Notes: a model not told the origin generated them from the letters alone. Positions 1 through 9,447 are shown, counted from the stretch's first letter. The stretch is 64,000 nt of DNA from Leptotrichia hofstadii (GCF_007990525.1 NZ_AP019823.1:1984001-2048000); one strand, 5' to 3'. Numbers and translations are program-made.

Positions 1-1209
1 TCCTTGAATATTTGAAATATCAAAACATTCAATTCGGTAAGGCAAACTTTTCAATCGCAATTCTTTTTTTAAATTACGCAATCCTTCCTGAACCATACGA
101 CGTTTTCTGTAGTATTTATCCACTTCTTCACGCAGATTTAAATACCCCATTTCTAATAGCTGCAATCTTCGGCTATTTATTTTTGGAAAATGAAATTTTA
201 TTTCCCTATGTTTTTCAATTTTTGCCCATTCTTTTATTAAAAGTTCGCTTGACATAAATCTCTCATCACAAATAATATGCTTTGGAATATTCCTTTTTTC
301 ATAGTACGAAGTAATTAATCGCTCGAACAGATTCTCTTCCTGACTTCTCTCCATCGAAATTATTGTATGGTTTTTATTAATAACCTTCCCTTCCCGAATA
401 TTCAGCACACACAAAAACACATTTTCTCTTTTTTCCTCGAACACAAAAACATCTTCGTCAATTTCCTTACTGTATTCAATAATTTGAGTTTCCAACATTT
501 TTTTCATCACAGCCAGTTTTTCACGTTCAGTAATCGCACGCTCAAATTCCATTTCATCACTAAACTTTTTCATTCGGCTTTCCAGCATTTCAATAACTTT
601 GTCAGAATGCCCCTTCAAAAAATTTTTAAAATTTTTGACATTTGTGCTGTATTCATCTTGAATATCCTTGTATTTACAGGGTGCAGGACAAGTTTTCATA
701 TAATATTTTAAGCAGGGTTTTGTAATTTTGTCCATATTTCGATTGCAGTCCCGTACTGGAAATATCTTAATAAGCGACTTCATCGCAAAAAATATTCCCA
801 TCGGATAAGGCCCAAAATATTCTGCATTTTCATTTAATTTTTTCGTACTTCTCACAATTTCCACTTTAGGAAATTTTTCTTTTGTAAATTTTATATATGG
901 GTAAGTTTTTTCATCTTTTAATAAAATATTATATTTTGGCTTATTCTTCTTTATAAGATTATTTTCTAGAATAAGTGCCTCAACTTCTGATTTACAGATA
1001 AAAAACTCAATATCTCTAATATTTTTCACCAATTCCAGAGTCTTCTGATTATGCGAATTTACATTTACAAAATAAGATTTTACCCTATTTTGCAAATTTT
1101 TCGCTTTCCCAACATAAATAATCTTTCCTCGTGCATTTTTCATCAGATAAACTCCAGGATGAGTGGGAATATCCTTATATTTAATTGGTGATTTTATTTC
1201 TTCTTCCAT
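1..1209 (-). CDS. uvrC: UvrABC excinuclease subunit C (3' end outside window)
   Basis: This is the 5' part of uvrC; the frame is open from the start codon at 1209 to the window edge, so the C-terminal end is missing. UvrC makes the dual incision in nucleotide excision repair. The N-terminus carries the GIY-YIG nuclease signature (PGVYLMKNARGKIIYVGKAK, about residues 17-36), followed by the Cys-containing segment CPAPC and a UvrB-binding (UVR-like) helix region near residues 195-235. The visible end reaches the start of the endonuclease-V-like half (motif RIECFDISNIQG). The start ATG has GGAGGTATAAAAAGACAAA in front of it; this ribosome site overlaps the last codons of rapZ, 9 nt away, so the two genes are very likely co-transcribed and translationally coupled. 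Family assignment is firm. Confidence 0.93.
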   Translation of the reverse strand, partial: MEEEIKSPIKYKDIPTHPGVYLMKNARGKIIYVGKAKNLQNRVKSYFVNVNSHNQKTLELVKNIRDIEFFICKSEVEALILENNLIKKNKPKYNILLKDEKTYPYIKFTKEKFPKVEIVRSTKKLNENAEYFGPYPMGIFFAMKSLIKIFPVRDCNRNMDKITKPCLKYYMKTCPAPCKYKDIQDEYSTNVKNFKNFLKGHSDKVIEMLESRMKKFSDEMEFERAITEREKLAVMKKMLETQIIEYSKEIDEDVFVFEEKRENVFLCVLNIREGKVINKNHTIISMERSQEENLFERLITSYYEKRNIPKHIICDERFMSSELLIKEWAKIEKHREIKFHFPKINSRRLQLLEMGYLNLREEVDKYYRKRRMVQEGLRNLKKELRLKSLPYRIECFDISNIQG

Positions 1210-1218
1210 TTTGTCTTT

Positions 1219-2106
1219 TTATACCTCCGTTTTATCACCTATTTCCCTATGGAATTTTGTTATCTTATATTCTAGACTCTCAGATAAATCCTTACATAGC
1301 ATATTTACAAAGGTTGCAGATCTATGCTGACCTCCTGAACACCCTATTCCTATACGCAAATGAGATTTTCCGTCCTTTTCATACTTTGGTATCAAATATT
1401 TAAGCATATCAAGAAGCATTTTATAAAATTCCTGACTTTCTGGAAGTCCCATTACATAATCCTGTACATCTTTATGATTACCCGTTTTACGCTTTAAGTC
1501 TTGAATATAATAGGGATTTGGCAAAAATCTCAGGTCAAACATCAAATGCAAATCCAGCGGGATTCCGTTCTTAAAACCAAAAGAAGCTAGATTTACACTT
1601 AATTTTGCTTTTTTCCCTGAATATTCCTTTTCCAGTATTTTCTGAAGTTCCTTTACAGACGTTTTAGTAGTGTCTATTACCAAATCTGCCTTTAACATAA
1701 AGTCCTTAATTATTTTTCTTTCAGCCTCTATATTTTCAAGCAGTGTATCATATAAATTTAAAGGGTGTTTTCTTCTGGAAAGCTCATACCTGCTAAGAAG
1801 TACATTTGTTCTTGCATCAAGATATATGATTTCATAGTCTATTCCATTTTTATCCAAAATCTCAAGCTGTTTTAAAAACTGCTCTATAAATTCCTGATTT
1901 CTTATATCTATCGCAACCGCAACTTTATTTCTTTTTTTGTTGCTCAAAAATATCTCATTTAGATACTGAAACAGACTTATCGGAAAATTGTCAATACAGA
2001 AATATTCCCTGTCCTCAAAAAAATTCATTGTTTCCGATTTTCCTGCACCACTCATTCCTGTTATTATAACAAGTTCTTTTTTTTCTCCTTCTTCTTCCAT
2101 TATCAT
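1219..2106 (-). CDS. rapZ: RNase adapter / P-loop ATPase RapZ (YvcJ family)
   Basis: The 295-residue protein matches the RapZ/YvcJ family in length and motifs. A Walker A loop GMSGAGKS lies at residues 17-24. A C-terminal domain ends with the conserved IGIGCSGGQHRSATFV stretch. In Enterobacteria RapZ delivers the small RNA GlmZ to RNase E and so controls glucosamine-6-phosphate synthase; in Firmicutes YvcJ is a nucleotide-binding protein linked to competence and envelope precursor sensing. Which role applies here cannot be read from the sequence. The start at 2106 is preceded by GAGGGAGCAAG, which fits better than the internal ATG two codons on. It is the first gene before uvrC. Confidence 0.93.
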   Translation of the reverse strand: MIMEEEGEKKELVIITGMSGAGKSETMNFFEDREYFCIDNFPISLFQYLNEIFLSNKKRNKVAVAIDIRNQEFIEQFLKQLEILDKNGIDYEIIYLDARTNVLLSRYELSRRKHPLNLYDTLLENIEAERKIIKDFMLKADLVIDTTKTSVKELQKILEKEYSGKKAKLSVNLASFGFKNGIPLDLHLMFDLRFLPNPYYIQDLKRKTGNHKDVQDYVMGLPESQEFYKMLLDMLKYLIPKYEKDGKSHLRIGIGCSGGQHRSATFVNMLCKDLSESLEYKITKFHREIGDKTEV

Positions 2107-2160
2107 CTTGCTCCCTCATGTTTTATTTTTGTCTCATTTTTTAATATTTTTCTTTGTTAA

Positions 2161-2189
2161 TTATACCATAATTTTCTCATTTAGATAAA
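2161..2189 (-). promoter_or_regulatory. Probable rapZ-uvrC promoter
   Basis: On the minus strand there is an extended -10 box TGGTATAAT (TATAAT complement at 2161-2166). The -35 position 17 nt upstream reads only TTATCT. It lies about 55 nt upstream of the rapZ start. Confidence 0.5.
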
Positions 2190-2298
2190 CTATTTTTAAA
2201 ATATTTTAGTAATAATTATTTTACTGCTTTATTTTTTCATCTATTGTTTAAATGCCTATTCTAAGTACTTTAAAAGCCTCATGTGATAATATTATTTT

Positions 2299-2401
2299 AT
2301 AATAAAACTACTTTAAAACAGAATTCAAAGGCTATGATTTACTCAAACCCTGAGTTTGTATAATTTTTGATAGTTTAGTTTTAAATAGTTTCGGGTATAA
2401 T
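2299..2401. repeat. Small inverted-repeat element, copy 1
   Basis: About 100 bp that recurs with clear similarity at 56969-57074 (shared segments include TTTAAAACAGAA, TACTCAAACCC and TTTTAAAT). The ends are imperfect inverted repeats (AAAACTACTTTAAAACAGAA against the complement of TTTTAAATAGTTTCGGG). There is no coding capacity and no transposase nearby. The right end supplies a TATAAT directly before the ribosome site of the gene at 2423, so the element may carry part of that gene's promoter. Confidence 0.6.
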
Positions 2402-2422
2402 TTAAAATTGGAGGAATATAAT

Positions 2423-2938
2423 ATGAAAAAATCTATTAATTTTATAATTTTAGGAGTTATCCTTTTTGTAATTATCATTATTGCTTACATATTTACACAA
2501 AATAAAACAGAAATTCCAAAAGATACTATAATTTCTGCTGTTAAATCACAATTTCCAATCGAAAAATCAATGTATACACTTGGAGATATGAAACTTTCCA
2601 ACCCTACAGTCTACTTTGAAAATGATAAACTTATAATTGATGCTGATTACGAATTTAAAGACAGAGCTACTTCTGAACTGACTACTGGAAAAGCCAAATT
2701 TGAAAGTGAATTAGAATATAAAAATTCAAAGCTTTATCTTTGGAATTTTAATTTAAAAAAATTAATAACAAAAGATAGAAAAGATACCAAGCCAGACAAA
2801 TACGCCCTTACTCTTATAAGTACCATATCCTACGAACTACAATACAAAAAGCCTTTGCTCTACTTAGGAAGCAACAAAAAATTTAATTCTATAAAAAGTG
2901 TTAAAATCAAAAATAACAAAGTTTTAGGAGAGAAATAG
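2423..2938 (+). CDS. Membrane-anchored protein, DUF1439/YceB-like
   Basis: This 171-residue protein starts at the ATG at 2423, which follows GGAGG with 8-nt spacing; an in-frame TTG 15 nt upstream is part of the ribosome site. It opens with KKS and one long hydrophobic helix (residues about 4-24), suggesting a single-pass membrane anchor. The following domain reads SQFPIEKSMYTLGDMKLSNP and continues with a beta-rich pattern like that of DUF1439 (YceB) lipid-binding-like proteins. That resemblance is from memory of the family pattern and is tentative; there is no lipobox cysteine. It stands alone, with a repeat element just upstream and its own terminator overlapping the stop codon. Confidence 0.6.
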   Translation: MKKSINFIILGVILFVIIIIAYIFTQNKTEIPKDTIISAVKSQFPIEKSMYTLGDMKLSNPTVYFENDKLIIDADYEFKDRATSELTTGKAKFESELEYKNSKLYLWNFNLKKLITKDRKDTKPDKYALTLISTISYELQYKKPLLYLGSNKKFNSIKSVKIKNNKVLGEK

Positions 2939-2960
2939 AAAATCTGTTTCTCTTTTTTTC
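2928..2960 (+). terminator. Rho-independent terminator of the gene at 2423
   Basis: Stem GAGAGAAATAG (2928-2938) pairs with CTGTTTCTCTT (2944-2954) with one G-U pair and is followed by a T run. The stem overlaps the stop codon. Confidence 0.8.
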
Positions 2961-2964
2961 AGGA

Positions 2965-3012
2965 AATAAAAATAAGACTGCCTAGATTTTGTATTTTTAA
3001 GGAGTCTTATAA
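2965..3012 (-). terminator. Terminator of the carbohydrate operon
   Basis: On the minus strand TAAGACT pairs with AGTCTTA (3003-3009 with 2973-2979), followed by TTTTTATTT. It is 64 nt beyond the kinase stop codon and converges with the plus-strand terminator at 2928-2960. Confidence 0.65.
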
Positions 3013-3075
3013 ATTTATTTAGTTTTTTGCTTTCTGATTCTAGTCAAGATCACCTTTTAAGAATGATTTTGATTT

Positions 3076-4593
3076 TTATAGCTCTTCATTTAATTTTTTT
3101 AAGCTACGGAAAGTTGTATCCATGCTTTTCAAAATTTCCTGATACACTTCGTATTTTTTTATATATTTTTTATGCTCTTCCTGATCTGGTTCGTATCTGT
3201 CTTTTATTCTGACCATTTTTCTTACAGCGTCTTCTAATGAATCTCCTGTTATAGCTTGCTGGCTTGCAATCGCTCCACCAAGTCCCCCTAATTCACTTCC
3301 TTGCAAAGTTTCAACTGGAATATTCAAAATATCTGAAAAAATTTGACACCATTGCTTTGAGTTAGTTCCACCACCTGAAATACGGATTACTTGAGGTCTT
3401 TTCCCTAAACTTTTCTCCAATTTATCCAAATGCTGCTTATGAGAAAATACAATTCCTTCATAAACAGATCGAATCATTTCCAATTTTGTAGTTGTCGCTG
3501 TAAGTCCTAAAAAGCATGATGGAGCTTCAGTGTGAGTATTACTTCCGTACAGGAATGGCAAAAATATAACTTTACTGTAAGAAGCTGTCGTATCCTTTAA
3601 AAAAACTTCAAGTCCTGTGTAAATACTCTCAGTTTCTTTTAAACTGGACATTTCTTCCGACATTAGCATCTTTAAAATAATATCTAAATTTCCAGCAGAA
3701 GTTGGGCTTGACTCTTCTACTAAAAAATCCCTATTTGGAAAATACGAGTTCATTTGACCACTTTCATAGCCTGCAGGTATTTTTGACGGATAAGTGTTTA
3801 TATTCCAAGTTCCCACAATAACGCTAAATGCAGAACTGTCCAGAACTCCAGAGCCTATCGCACAGGCATCAATATCAAACAGTCCTCCAGCAACAGGCGT
3901 ACCTTCCAGAAGTCCTGTAATTTCAGAAACCTCTTTTGTAATTCCTCCGACAATTTCCTTGTAATCAACCAATGGCGGCAATGCCTCTTTCATTTCAGGT
4001 ATTCCAAAAAATTCTAGAATTTCATCATCATAAGTTCCTGTTTCAAAATTAATCCAATGATTTCCTGAAGCATCTCCATATTCCTGATTCACTTTTCCAG
4101 TGAGTTTAAAACGCACGTAATCTTTTGCTGATAAAATTGCTCCTATATTATTGTAGGATTGGGGTTCATTTTCTTTTAACCAATGCAGCAATACTGGACT
4201 TTGAACTCCAAAAACATGCTGCCTTGTCTTATTCCACAATTTTTTTATTTCATTTTCAAATTTATTTGCCAGCTCTCCTGCTCTTCCATCTGTGGATAAA
4301 ATACCGTTTATAAATTCCTTGCGATTCTTATCCAGCACATAAAGTCCTTTTCCATGACCGACACAGGCAACTGCAGTAATGTCTTTCCCTGTCAAATTTG
4401 ATTTTTTTAAAGCTTTTTTTATTGAATCATAAATTGCATCTGAAGTTTCTTTTAAATCAACTTCCCTGTAACCTGGTTTTATTTCCTTCCTCATTGTATG
4501 AAACGAAGAAACTCCAATTTCATCTCCATTTTCATTAAAAATAATAGCTTTTGTATTTGTTCCCCCATAATCTACACTCAAAAAATATTTCAT
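3076..4593 (-). CDS. FGGY-family carbohydrate kinase, LyxK (L-xylulokinase)-like
   Basis: The 505-residue FGGY kinase begins with the phosphate-binding DYGGTNTKA at residues 8-16. It has GHGKGLYVLDKN near 78, a GTWN motif in the middle, SPTSAGNLD and PFLYGSN, and the C-terminal adenosine-binding GGGTNSKQW. Order and wording closely follow E. coli LyxK, which phosphorylates L-xylulose, so a ketopentose or similar sugar acid derivative is the likely substrate. It is the last gene of the minus-strand operon, after an amidohydrolase and a PTS-type EIIC. Ribosome site AAAAGGAG lies 8 nt upstream. Substrate identity is inferred and unproven; FGGY kinase identity is firm. Confidence 0.88.
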   Translation of the reverse strand: MKYFLSVDYGGTNTKAIIFNENGDEIGVSSFHTMRKEIKPGYREVDLKETSDAIYDSIKKALKKSNLTGKDITAVACVGHGKGLYVLDKNRKEFINGILSTDGRAGELANKFENEIKKLWNKTRQHVFGVQSPVLLHWLKENEPQSYNNIGAILSAKDYVRFKLTGKVNQEYGDASGNHWINFETGTYDDEILEFFGIPEMKEALPPLVDYKEIVGGITKEVSEITGLLEGTPVAGGLFDIDACAIGSGVLDSSAFSVIVGTWNINTYPSKIPAGYESGQMNSYFPNRDFLVEESSPTSAGNLDIILKMLMSEEMSSLKETESIYTGLEVFLKDTTASYSKVIFLPFLYGSNTHTEAPSCFLGLTATTTKLEMIRSVYEGIVFSHKQHLDKLEKSLGKRPQVIRISGGGTNSKQWCQIFSDILNIPVETLQGSELGGLGGAIASQQAITGDSLEDAVRKMVRIKDRYEPDQEEHKKYIKKYEVYQEILKSMDTTFRSLKKLNEEL

Positions 4594-4681
4594 AAATTAT
4601 TCTCCTTTTTTAAAAAATTAATATTAAGAAATACAAGAAACAAAAGTCCCTTGTATTTCAAATTAAATATTTTAAAGTTTC

Positions 4682-5671
4682 TTAAAGATTTATTTCTATT
4701 CCTTCAGTCGCAGGGTCAACAGACTCTTTTATAGCTTTTACAGCTTCAGGTTTAAAATATACTTTCTGAGCATTGTTGTAAAAAACGTCTTCCAATTCTT
4801 CCTTTGTAAAAATATCTACATTTTCAAGCCAAGTTGCTAATTCATTATAAGTATTAAATGTAGCAGACCAAGGTGAATCTGTTCCCCAAATAAGTCGTTT
4901 TGCTCCCAAAATTTCTTTTGCTATAGTTACATTTTTGTATGAATTTGGAAATGGATAGTCTTCAGGTCTGTCTATATCTTGAATAGCTGATAAATCACTA
5001 TATATATTAGGGTATTCCTTCCACATGCTAAGGTCAGCTTTCAGTCTTTCTGGAGTCGCCGCGTGCGGGAATGACAAATGACAAACTACAAAATCAATAT
5101 TAGGATAAAGTTTTGCAAGATTTGCAATTGCTTGCGGCTGATGGCTTATTTGATCCCAGTTACCGTAGTCCACTGTAACAACAAATCCAGGATAATTTGC
5201 CAAATAGTTAAATAATCTTGTCACAAATGGATCTGCATCAAGTCTAAATGGATTTGTGTTTCTATATCCATGAATTCCCCCATCTTCACTTATTTCAAAT
5301 TTTATTGCTCTAAATCCCAAGACTTCCACATATCTCTGAGCAATTTCAAGAGCTTCCTTAGCGTAAGGGTCTACTGAAAATGCCCCAATAAATCTTTCAG
5401 GATATTTTTTTATTGCAAGATAAGTGTAATAATTTTGGTATCCGTGTAAATGTCCTTGTAAAAGTACAGATTTTTCAATACCATTTTCATCCATTAATCT
5501 CAAAAATGATTCTGCTGTAAACTCTGTATCTCCATAACCTTCAGGAAATAATTGAGTCACATCTCCATCATCCCAAATTACTTTTCCATTACCAAGCGGA
5601 GTCATTCTTCCTTTTTTATTAAATCCAGCAACTGCTTTTACAATGTGTGCATGTGCATCTATTTTTTTCAT
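4682..5671 (-). CDS. Amidohydrolase family 2 protein, possible sugar lactonase
   Basis: A 329-residue TIM-barrel amidohydrolase (PF04909 type). The metal ligands HAH sit at residues 7-9 (MKKIDAHAH). Further ligand motifs are VCHLSFPHA in the middle and the late aspartate in WGTDSPW. Family members include decarboxylases and sugar lactonases such as those for rhamnono- or fucono-lactone. Between a dehydrogenase, a transporter and a kinase, lactone hydrolysis is the most economical guess, but the sequence does not fix it. The start has AAGGAGAAGGAT directly upstream. Spacing to the kinase is 88 nt and to the EIIC gene 36 nt, consistent with one transcript. Confidence 0.8.
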   Translation of the reverse strand: MKKIDAHAHIVKAVAGFNKKGRMTPLGNGKVIWDDGDVTQLFPEGYGDTEFTAESFLRLMDENGIEKSVLLQGHLHGYQNYYTYLAIKKYPERFIGAFSVDPYAKEALEIAQRYVEVLGFRAIKFEISEDGGIHGYRNTNPFRLDADPFVTRLFNYLANYPGFVVTVDYGNWDQISHQPQAIANLAKLYPNIDFVVCHLSFPHAATPERLKADLSMWKEYPNIYSDLSAIQDIDRPEDYPFPNSYKNVTIAKEILGAKRLIWGTDSPWSATFNTYNELATWLENVDIFTKEELEDVFYNNAQKVYFKPEAVKAIKESVDPATEGIEINL

Positions 5672-5707
5672 ATCCTTCTCCTTTAATTATAATTCAATTT
5701 TTATAAT

Positions 5708-7153
5708 TTAATTTTGTTCCATAAATATTTTTTCCTTGCTTCCCTCAAATCCACTATTCTTATCAGCCATTTTTTTCAAGTAGGCGTATATGCTTTCCCG
5801 TTTTGTTCTTAAGAAGAATAATCCCACTAAGTATACAATTATTGTAATTCCAATAAATATAGGATTCCCTGAAATCCAAGCAAAGAAAATTAGTGCATTT
5901 AACGGTCTGGCTGTCAAGTTAAAACTTGCTATTAATGCCGCCCCCGCAGGCAGAGCTTTTGCCGCAATTGCCGCGCTCGTATAATATGGTGCTATAAAGC
6001 TGCTTGCATAAAGTCCCAAGCTCAGCCAAATTATTCCATTTAATATTGTTTTTAAAATATTTCCTTTAGTTACTGCTATCATCGCTTCAATTATAAAAGG
6101 AATTGCAATCAAATCAACCATTGGCAATGTTTTGTTTCCTGGCAAAACAAAGGACAATATTGCCATAACAGGAATTAACAGTACTCCTGCGATAATTGTT
6201 GCAGGTTCTCCAAATCCCACTCCATCATCAACAGCAATAAACCATCTTTTTTTATCAGTTTCACGTTCATTTGAAGCATCTTGCTTTTTATTTTTTTCAA
6301 CTGCTTCTGCAAGCGGCCCAAATGCTCTTGCAAATACTCCTGTAATCAATGGAAATATTGTCATAACAGCTGATAATGCAACAGCAAATCCTAAAATTTG
6401 TCCCCAGGCAGTCAAAGTTCCTAATGATTTAATATTCCCGAAAATTCCCATAATAAGTCCTAAAATTGCTCCAAGCATTGTTGGTTCTCCAAAAACTCCC
6501 AATTTTGTCTTTAATGTTTCTGGATTTAATTTTGATTTGTGAAGTCCCAGCAAATTCCATAGAGGATCTAAAATAATCGCCGGAACTAATGATTCTACAT
6601 TATGAATCGAATTAATGGTTGCATTTTTAACTCCATAATATTCAGACCATCTGTCAGCAACTGTTTCTGATAAAAGCAGCGAGTAAAGTAACATAAAAAT
6701 CATAAACGCAAATGATAACGCAAAATTCTGAGTAAATTGATAAGCCATTGCTCCCCAAATCATGTATCCAAAATTATTCCATAAATTTGACGGAACAAAC
6801 ACACGAGTTACTCCTATTACAAATAACAGAATTTCAATTAATAATCCAAATACAAAAAATGAAAGTCCAATAGTTGTTGAAAATGACAGTTTAGAACCCA
6901 TTTGCCAGCCCATATCCACCACTTCCAGCTTTAATCCTGTAGCTTTTACCATTTGATCAACTAACTGAGTTACTGCTGGCGCAAAACTTCCTATTACCCA
7001 TCCAAATCCTGTAAGACCAATACCTGCATAAAGTCCGCTCATAATAGATTTTTTAACTTGTACTCCAAGTGCTACACTTACTACAAAAATCATTATAGGT
7101 ACAACTACTGCCGGTCCTAGCGTATTAAATATATCACTAAATACTTTTAACAT
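5708..7153 (-). CDS. PTS galactitol-family EIIC permease (no EIIA/EIIB nearby)
   Basis: The 481-residue integral membrane protein has about ten to twelve hydrophobic segments and the galactitol-type EIIC pattern (N-terminal LGPAVVVPIMIFVVSVALGV, a cytosolic loop around residues 288-306 rich in Lys/Glu, then DDGVGFGEPATIIAGV). EIIC proteins form the sugar channel of phosphotransferase systems. No EIIA or EIIB gene is present in this operon or elsewhere in the window for this family. A dedicated FGGY kinase is encoded two genes downstream. This suggests either that soluble PTS parts are borrowed from elsewhere, or that the permease works without PTS phosphorylation. Ribosome site AAGGAGAAAATT precedes the ATG. 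Confidence 0.85.
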   Translation of the reverse strand: MLKVFSDIFNTLGPAVVVPIMIFVVSVALGVQVKKSIMSGLYAGIGLTGFGWVIGSFAPAVTQLVDQMVKATGLKLEVVDMGWQMGSKLSFSTTIGLSFFVFGLLIEILLFVIGVTRVFVPSNLWNNFGYMIWGAMAYQFTQNFALSFAFMIFMLLYSLLLSETVADRWSEYYGVKNATINSIHNVESLVPAIILDPLWNLLGLHKSKLNPETLKTKLGVFGEPTMLGAILGLIMGIFGNIKSLGTLTAWGQILGFAVALSAVMTIFPLITGVFARAFGPLAEAVEKNKKQDASNERETDKKRWFIAVDDGVGFGEPATIIAGVLLIPVMAILSFVLPGNKTLPMVDLIAIPFIIEAMIAVTKGNILKTILNGIIWLSLGLYASSFIAPYYTSAAIAAKALPAGAALIASFNLTARPLNALIFFAWISGNPIFIGITIIVYLVGLFFLRTKRESIYAYLKKMADKNSGFEGSKEKIFMEQN

Positions 7154-7185
7154 AATTTTCTCCTTAAAATTTTTATTTTAATTTT

Positions 7186-8139
7186 TTACGGATTTACTAC
7201 ATTTCTTGCATTTCCCGCAAAAAATTCAATAATGTTGTCAGCCGCTTCTTTTGCCAAAGTTATTCTTCCTTCAATAGTCCCTGTTCCAGCGTGAGGCGCC
7301 ATAATTACACTGTCTAAGGCTCTCAATTCTTCTGAAACTTTGGGTTCAAACTCAAACACGTCAAGCCCTGCTCCAGCAATCTCTCCTGTTTTCAGTGCTT
7401 CCACCAAATCAGCTTCCACCACAATTGGTCCACGAGCGGCATTTACAAGGTAGCTTCTATTTTTCATTTTTTTGAATGCTTCTTTATTAAATTTACCTTT
7501 TGTAGCAGGTAATCCAGGCGCATGGATTGTTATTACATCAGAATTTGCCAATAACTCGTCAAACTCAACATATTTTACATTTAATTCTTTTTCCTTCTCT
7601 TCATCAAGTCTAAAAGTATCGTGATACAAAACTTTCATGCCAAAACTTTGAGCCAATTTTGCAACTGTTTGTCCAATTCTTCCAAATCCATAAACTCCTA
7701 AAGTTGCTCCTTCCAATGATAATCCTTGATATTTTCTTTCACTTGGGTCGATCCAATTTCCATCTCTTACGATTTTATCGTAAAATGCCAATCTTTTTGC
7801 TGCGGCCAGCAACAGTGCAAAAGTCATTTCCGCTGTAGGAACTCTCACTGCCTGTGGTGAATTTGAAACTACAATTCCCTTGCTTTTTGCAAATTCAATA
7901 TCAACATGGTCAAACCCTACCGCATTTAAAGAAATTAATTTTAAATTTTCTCCAGCTTCTATAAGCTCTTTATCCGCTTTTTGCCCCATCAATAAAAGTG
8001 CATCATATTTATGAAGATTTTCCAGCACATATTCTCTAGTGAAAGGTTCTTCTGAATAAGTCACATCAAATTTTTCCATTAATTCTGTAAGTCCTTCTTT
8101 TGGTACAATCCCTGTTACTAATACTTTTTCTTTTGCCAT
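7186..8139 (-). CDS. D-isomer-specific 2-hydroxyacid dehydrogenase
   Basis: The 317-residue NAD(P)-dependent dehydrogenase has the Rossmann motif GVYGFGRIG in the middle, catalytic Arg in NAARGP, Glu in DVFEFEP and His in MAPHAGTGT. These are the standard residues of the glyoxylate/hydroxypyruvate and 2-ketogluconate reductase group. It probably reduces or oxidises a sugar-derived 2-keto/2-hydroxy acid imported by the neighbouring permease. The start has AGGAGGTATCAA just upstream. It is the third gene of the operon read from the promoter at 9964-9991. Confidence 0.9.
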   Translation of the reverse strand: MAKEKVLVTGIVPKEGLTELMEKFDVTYSEEPFTREYVLENLHKYDALLLMGQKADKELIEAGENLKLISLNAVGFDHVDIEFAKSKGIVVSNSPQAVRVPTAEMTFALLLAAAKRLAFYDKIVRDGNWIDPSERKYQGLSLEGATLGVYGFGRIGQTVAKLAQSFGMKVLYHDTFRLDEEKEKELNVKYVEFDELLANSDVITIHAPGLPATKGKFNKEAFKKMKNRSYLVNAARGPIVVEADLVEALKTGEIAGAGLDVFEFEPKVSEELRALDSVIMAPHAGTGTIEGRITLAKEAADNIIEFFAGNARNVVNP

Positions 8140-8175
8140 TTGATACCTCCTGTATTTTTATTTATCACTAAAATT

Positions 8176-9198
8176 TTAAATTTCTGAAATCTCATAAAGC
8201 GTCACTTTATGATTTCCATTATTTGCCGAAAATACATATGCTTTTCCAGTTTTTTCAAAGGCTATTGCATTACTTGACGCACATTTTTCTTCAATTATAT
8301 TTTGAACAAATTTTCCATTTTCATAACTAAATAGCGACAAATCAGCTTTTCCACTTCTAAAACCATACAAAAACACATTTTTTCCGAATAATTTTCCACC
8401 CCAAATAGCATGTCCAAACTCTGTTGGTTCTGGATATTTATATAATTCCTTTGAAAAATCTTCATTAAAAACTCTAAGCGTATCTCCATGAAATCCTTGA
8501 ATTATAACATTTTCCTTTTGAGAGTCGCCATCTAAATCAACTTGAACGACATCACTCGTTTCTTCACCAAAAATTATATCAAGTCTCCAGTCTTCTGTGT
8601 CTGAATACTCAGGATAAGTTAATTTCACAATTCCTTCCACAGCTGTAATAAGTGAGTATCCTTCTTTTTGAACTTCATAATATCCATGATTTTTTAACAA
8701 TCTTAACGGCAATTCTTTCAAATTTATTAATTCTGCACTACCTAAATCAAATTCGCCAACAAAAATTTTACCTTTATCAGACCAATCTTCGACAAATTTT
8801 TTAGAATTTGCAATCGTACAACCAACAAATAATATTTTTCCATCTTTTTGTTTTATCAAATCAAACCTATGCAAATACGGAAAATCTGCAATTTTTTTGA
8901 CTTCCCATTTTTCATCTTTATATTTTCCATAAACAATTTGACATTCTTTTGAATTGAAACCTGGATAAAATTTTTGAGTTGCCAAGAAATCCAACGTACC
9001 TGGAACTTGAATAATGCTCATTGTTCCACCTACAGTATCCCAGACAACTTTTTTTGAAAAATTATCATTTACATCATAAGCAAGACAAGAATTTTCAACT
9101 TCTGATGCCACCAGCAAATAATCTTTATCATCTTTTTGAATACGATTAACTGCATAGCATGATGGTAATTCATCCGAAAAAACCTTTTTTACATTCAC
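8176..9198 (-). CDS. Uncharacterised beta-propeller-like protein with FG-GAP motif
   Basis: I do not recognise a named family for this 340-residue protein. It lacks a signal peptide and membrane segments, so it is probably cytosolic. It has repeated short beta-strand blocks, aromatic-rich turns, and one calcium-binding-like FG-GAP segment (VQVDLDGDSQKENVII, near residue 215), which suggests a beta-propeller. The GTG start at 9198 is supported by GGAGGG 6 nt upstream; no in-frame ATG fits. It lies inside the carbohydrate operon, so a role as sugar-acid isomerase, lactonase or sensor is possible but not shown. Confidence 0.6.
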   Translation of the reverse strand: MNVKKVFSDELPSCYAVNRIQKDDKDYLLVASEVENSCLAYDVNDNFSKKVVWDTVGGTMSIIQVPGTLDFLATQKFYPGFNSKECQIVYGKYKDEKWEVKKIADFPYLHRFDLIKQKDGKILFVGCTIANSKKFVEDWSDKGKIFVGEFDLGSAELINLKELPLRLLKNHGYYEVQKEGYSLITAVEGIVKLTYPEYSDTEDWRLDIIFGEETSDVVQVDLDGDSQKENVIIQGFHGDTLRVFNEDFSKELYKYPEPTEFGHAIWGGKLFGKNVFLYGFRSGKADLSLFSYENGKFVQNIIEEKCASSNAIAFEKTGKAYVFSANNGNHKVTLYEISEI

Positions 9199-9246
9199 TT
9201 TTTTCCCTCCTTTCCAAAAAATTATTACTTTAAAACAAAAGCTTTT

Positions 9247-9418
9247 TTAATTTAATAATAACTTAGACATATCTAAGCAAAACTTGAAATAATAATAGAC
9301 TTGTTCTGCATCTTTATATTTTTTATCTCTAATAAGATGTCTCAATCTCTTTAGAACAATATTTATCTCAATTGTATTTTCAAATTTAATATCATTATCA
9401 AACAGGTCTAATAAAGAC
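9247..9418 (-). pseudogene. Short open frame without start, possible gene remnant
   Basis: Directly downstream of the YiaL-like gene, the minus strand is open for about 57 codons (SLLDLFDNDIKFEN..., ending ...CLDMSKLLLN) but has no ATG or ribosome site at its beginning. An in-frame TAG lies just before it. It looks like the tail of a lost gene or a decayed small ORF. No family is recognised. Confidence 0.3.
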
Positions 9419-9447
9419 TAAAATTATTTCAATTAAAAATAAAAAAA

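Noticed and set aside
5790..6956. Plus-strand frames opposite the EIIC gene
   Set aside because: They mirror the hydrophobic coding sequence of the permease and have no ribosome sites.
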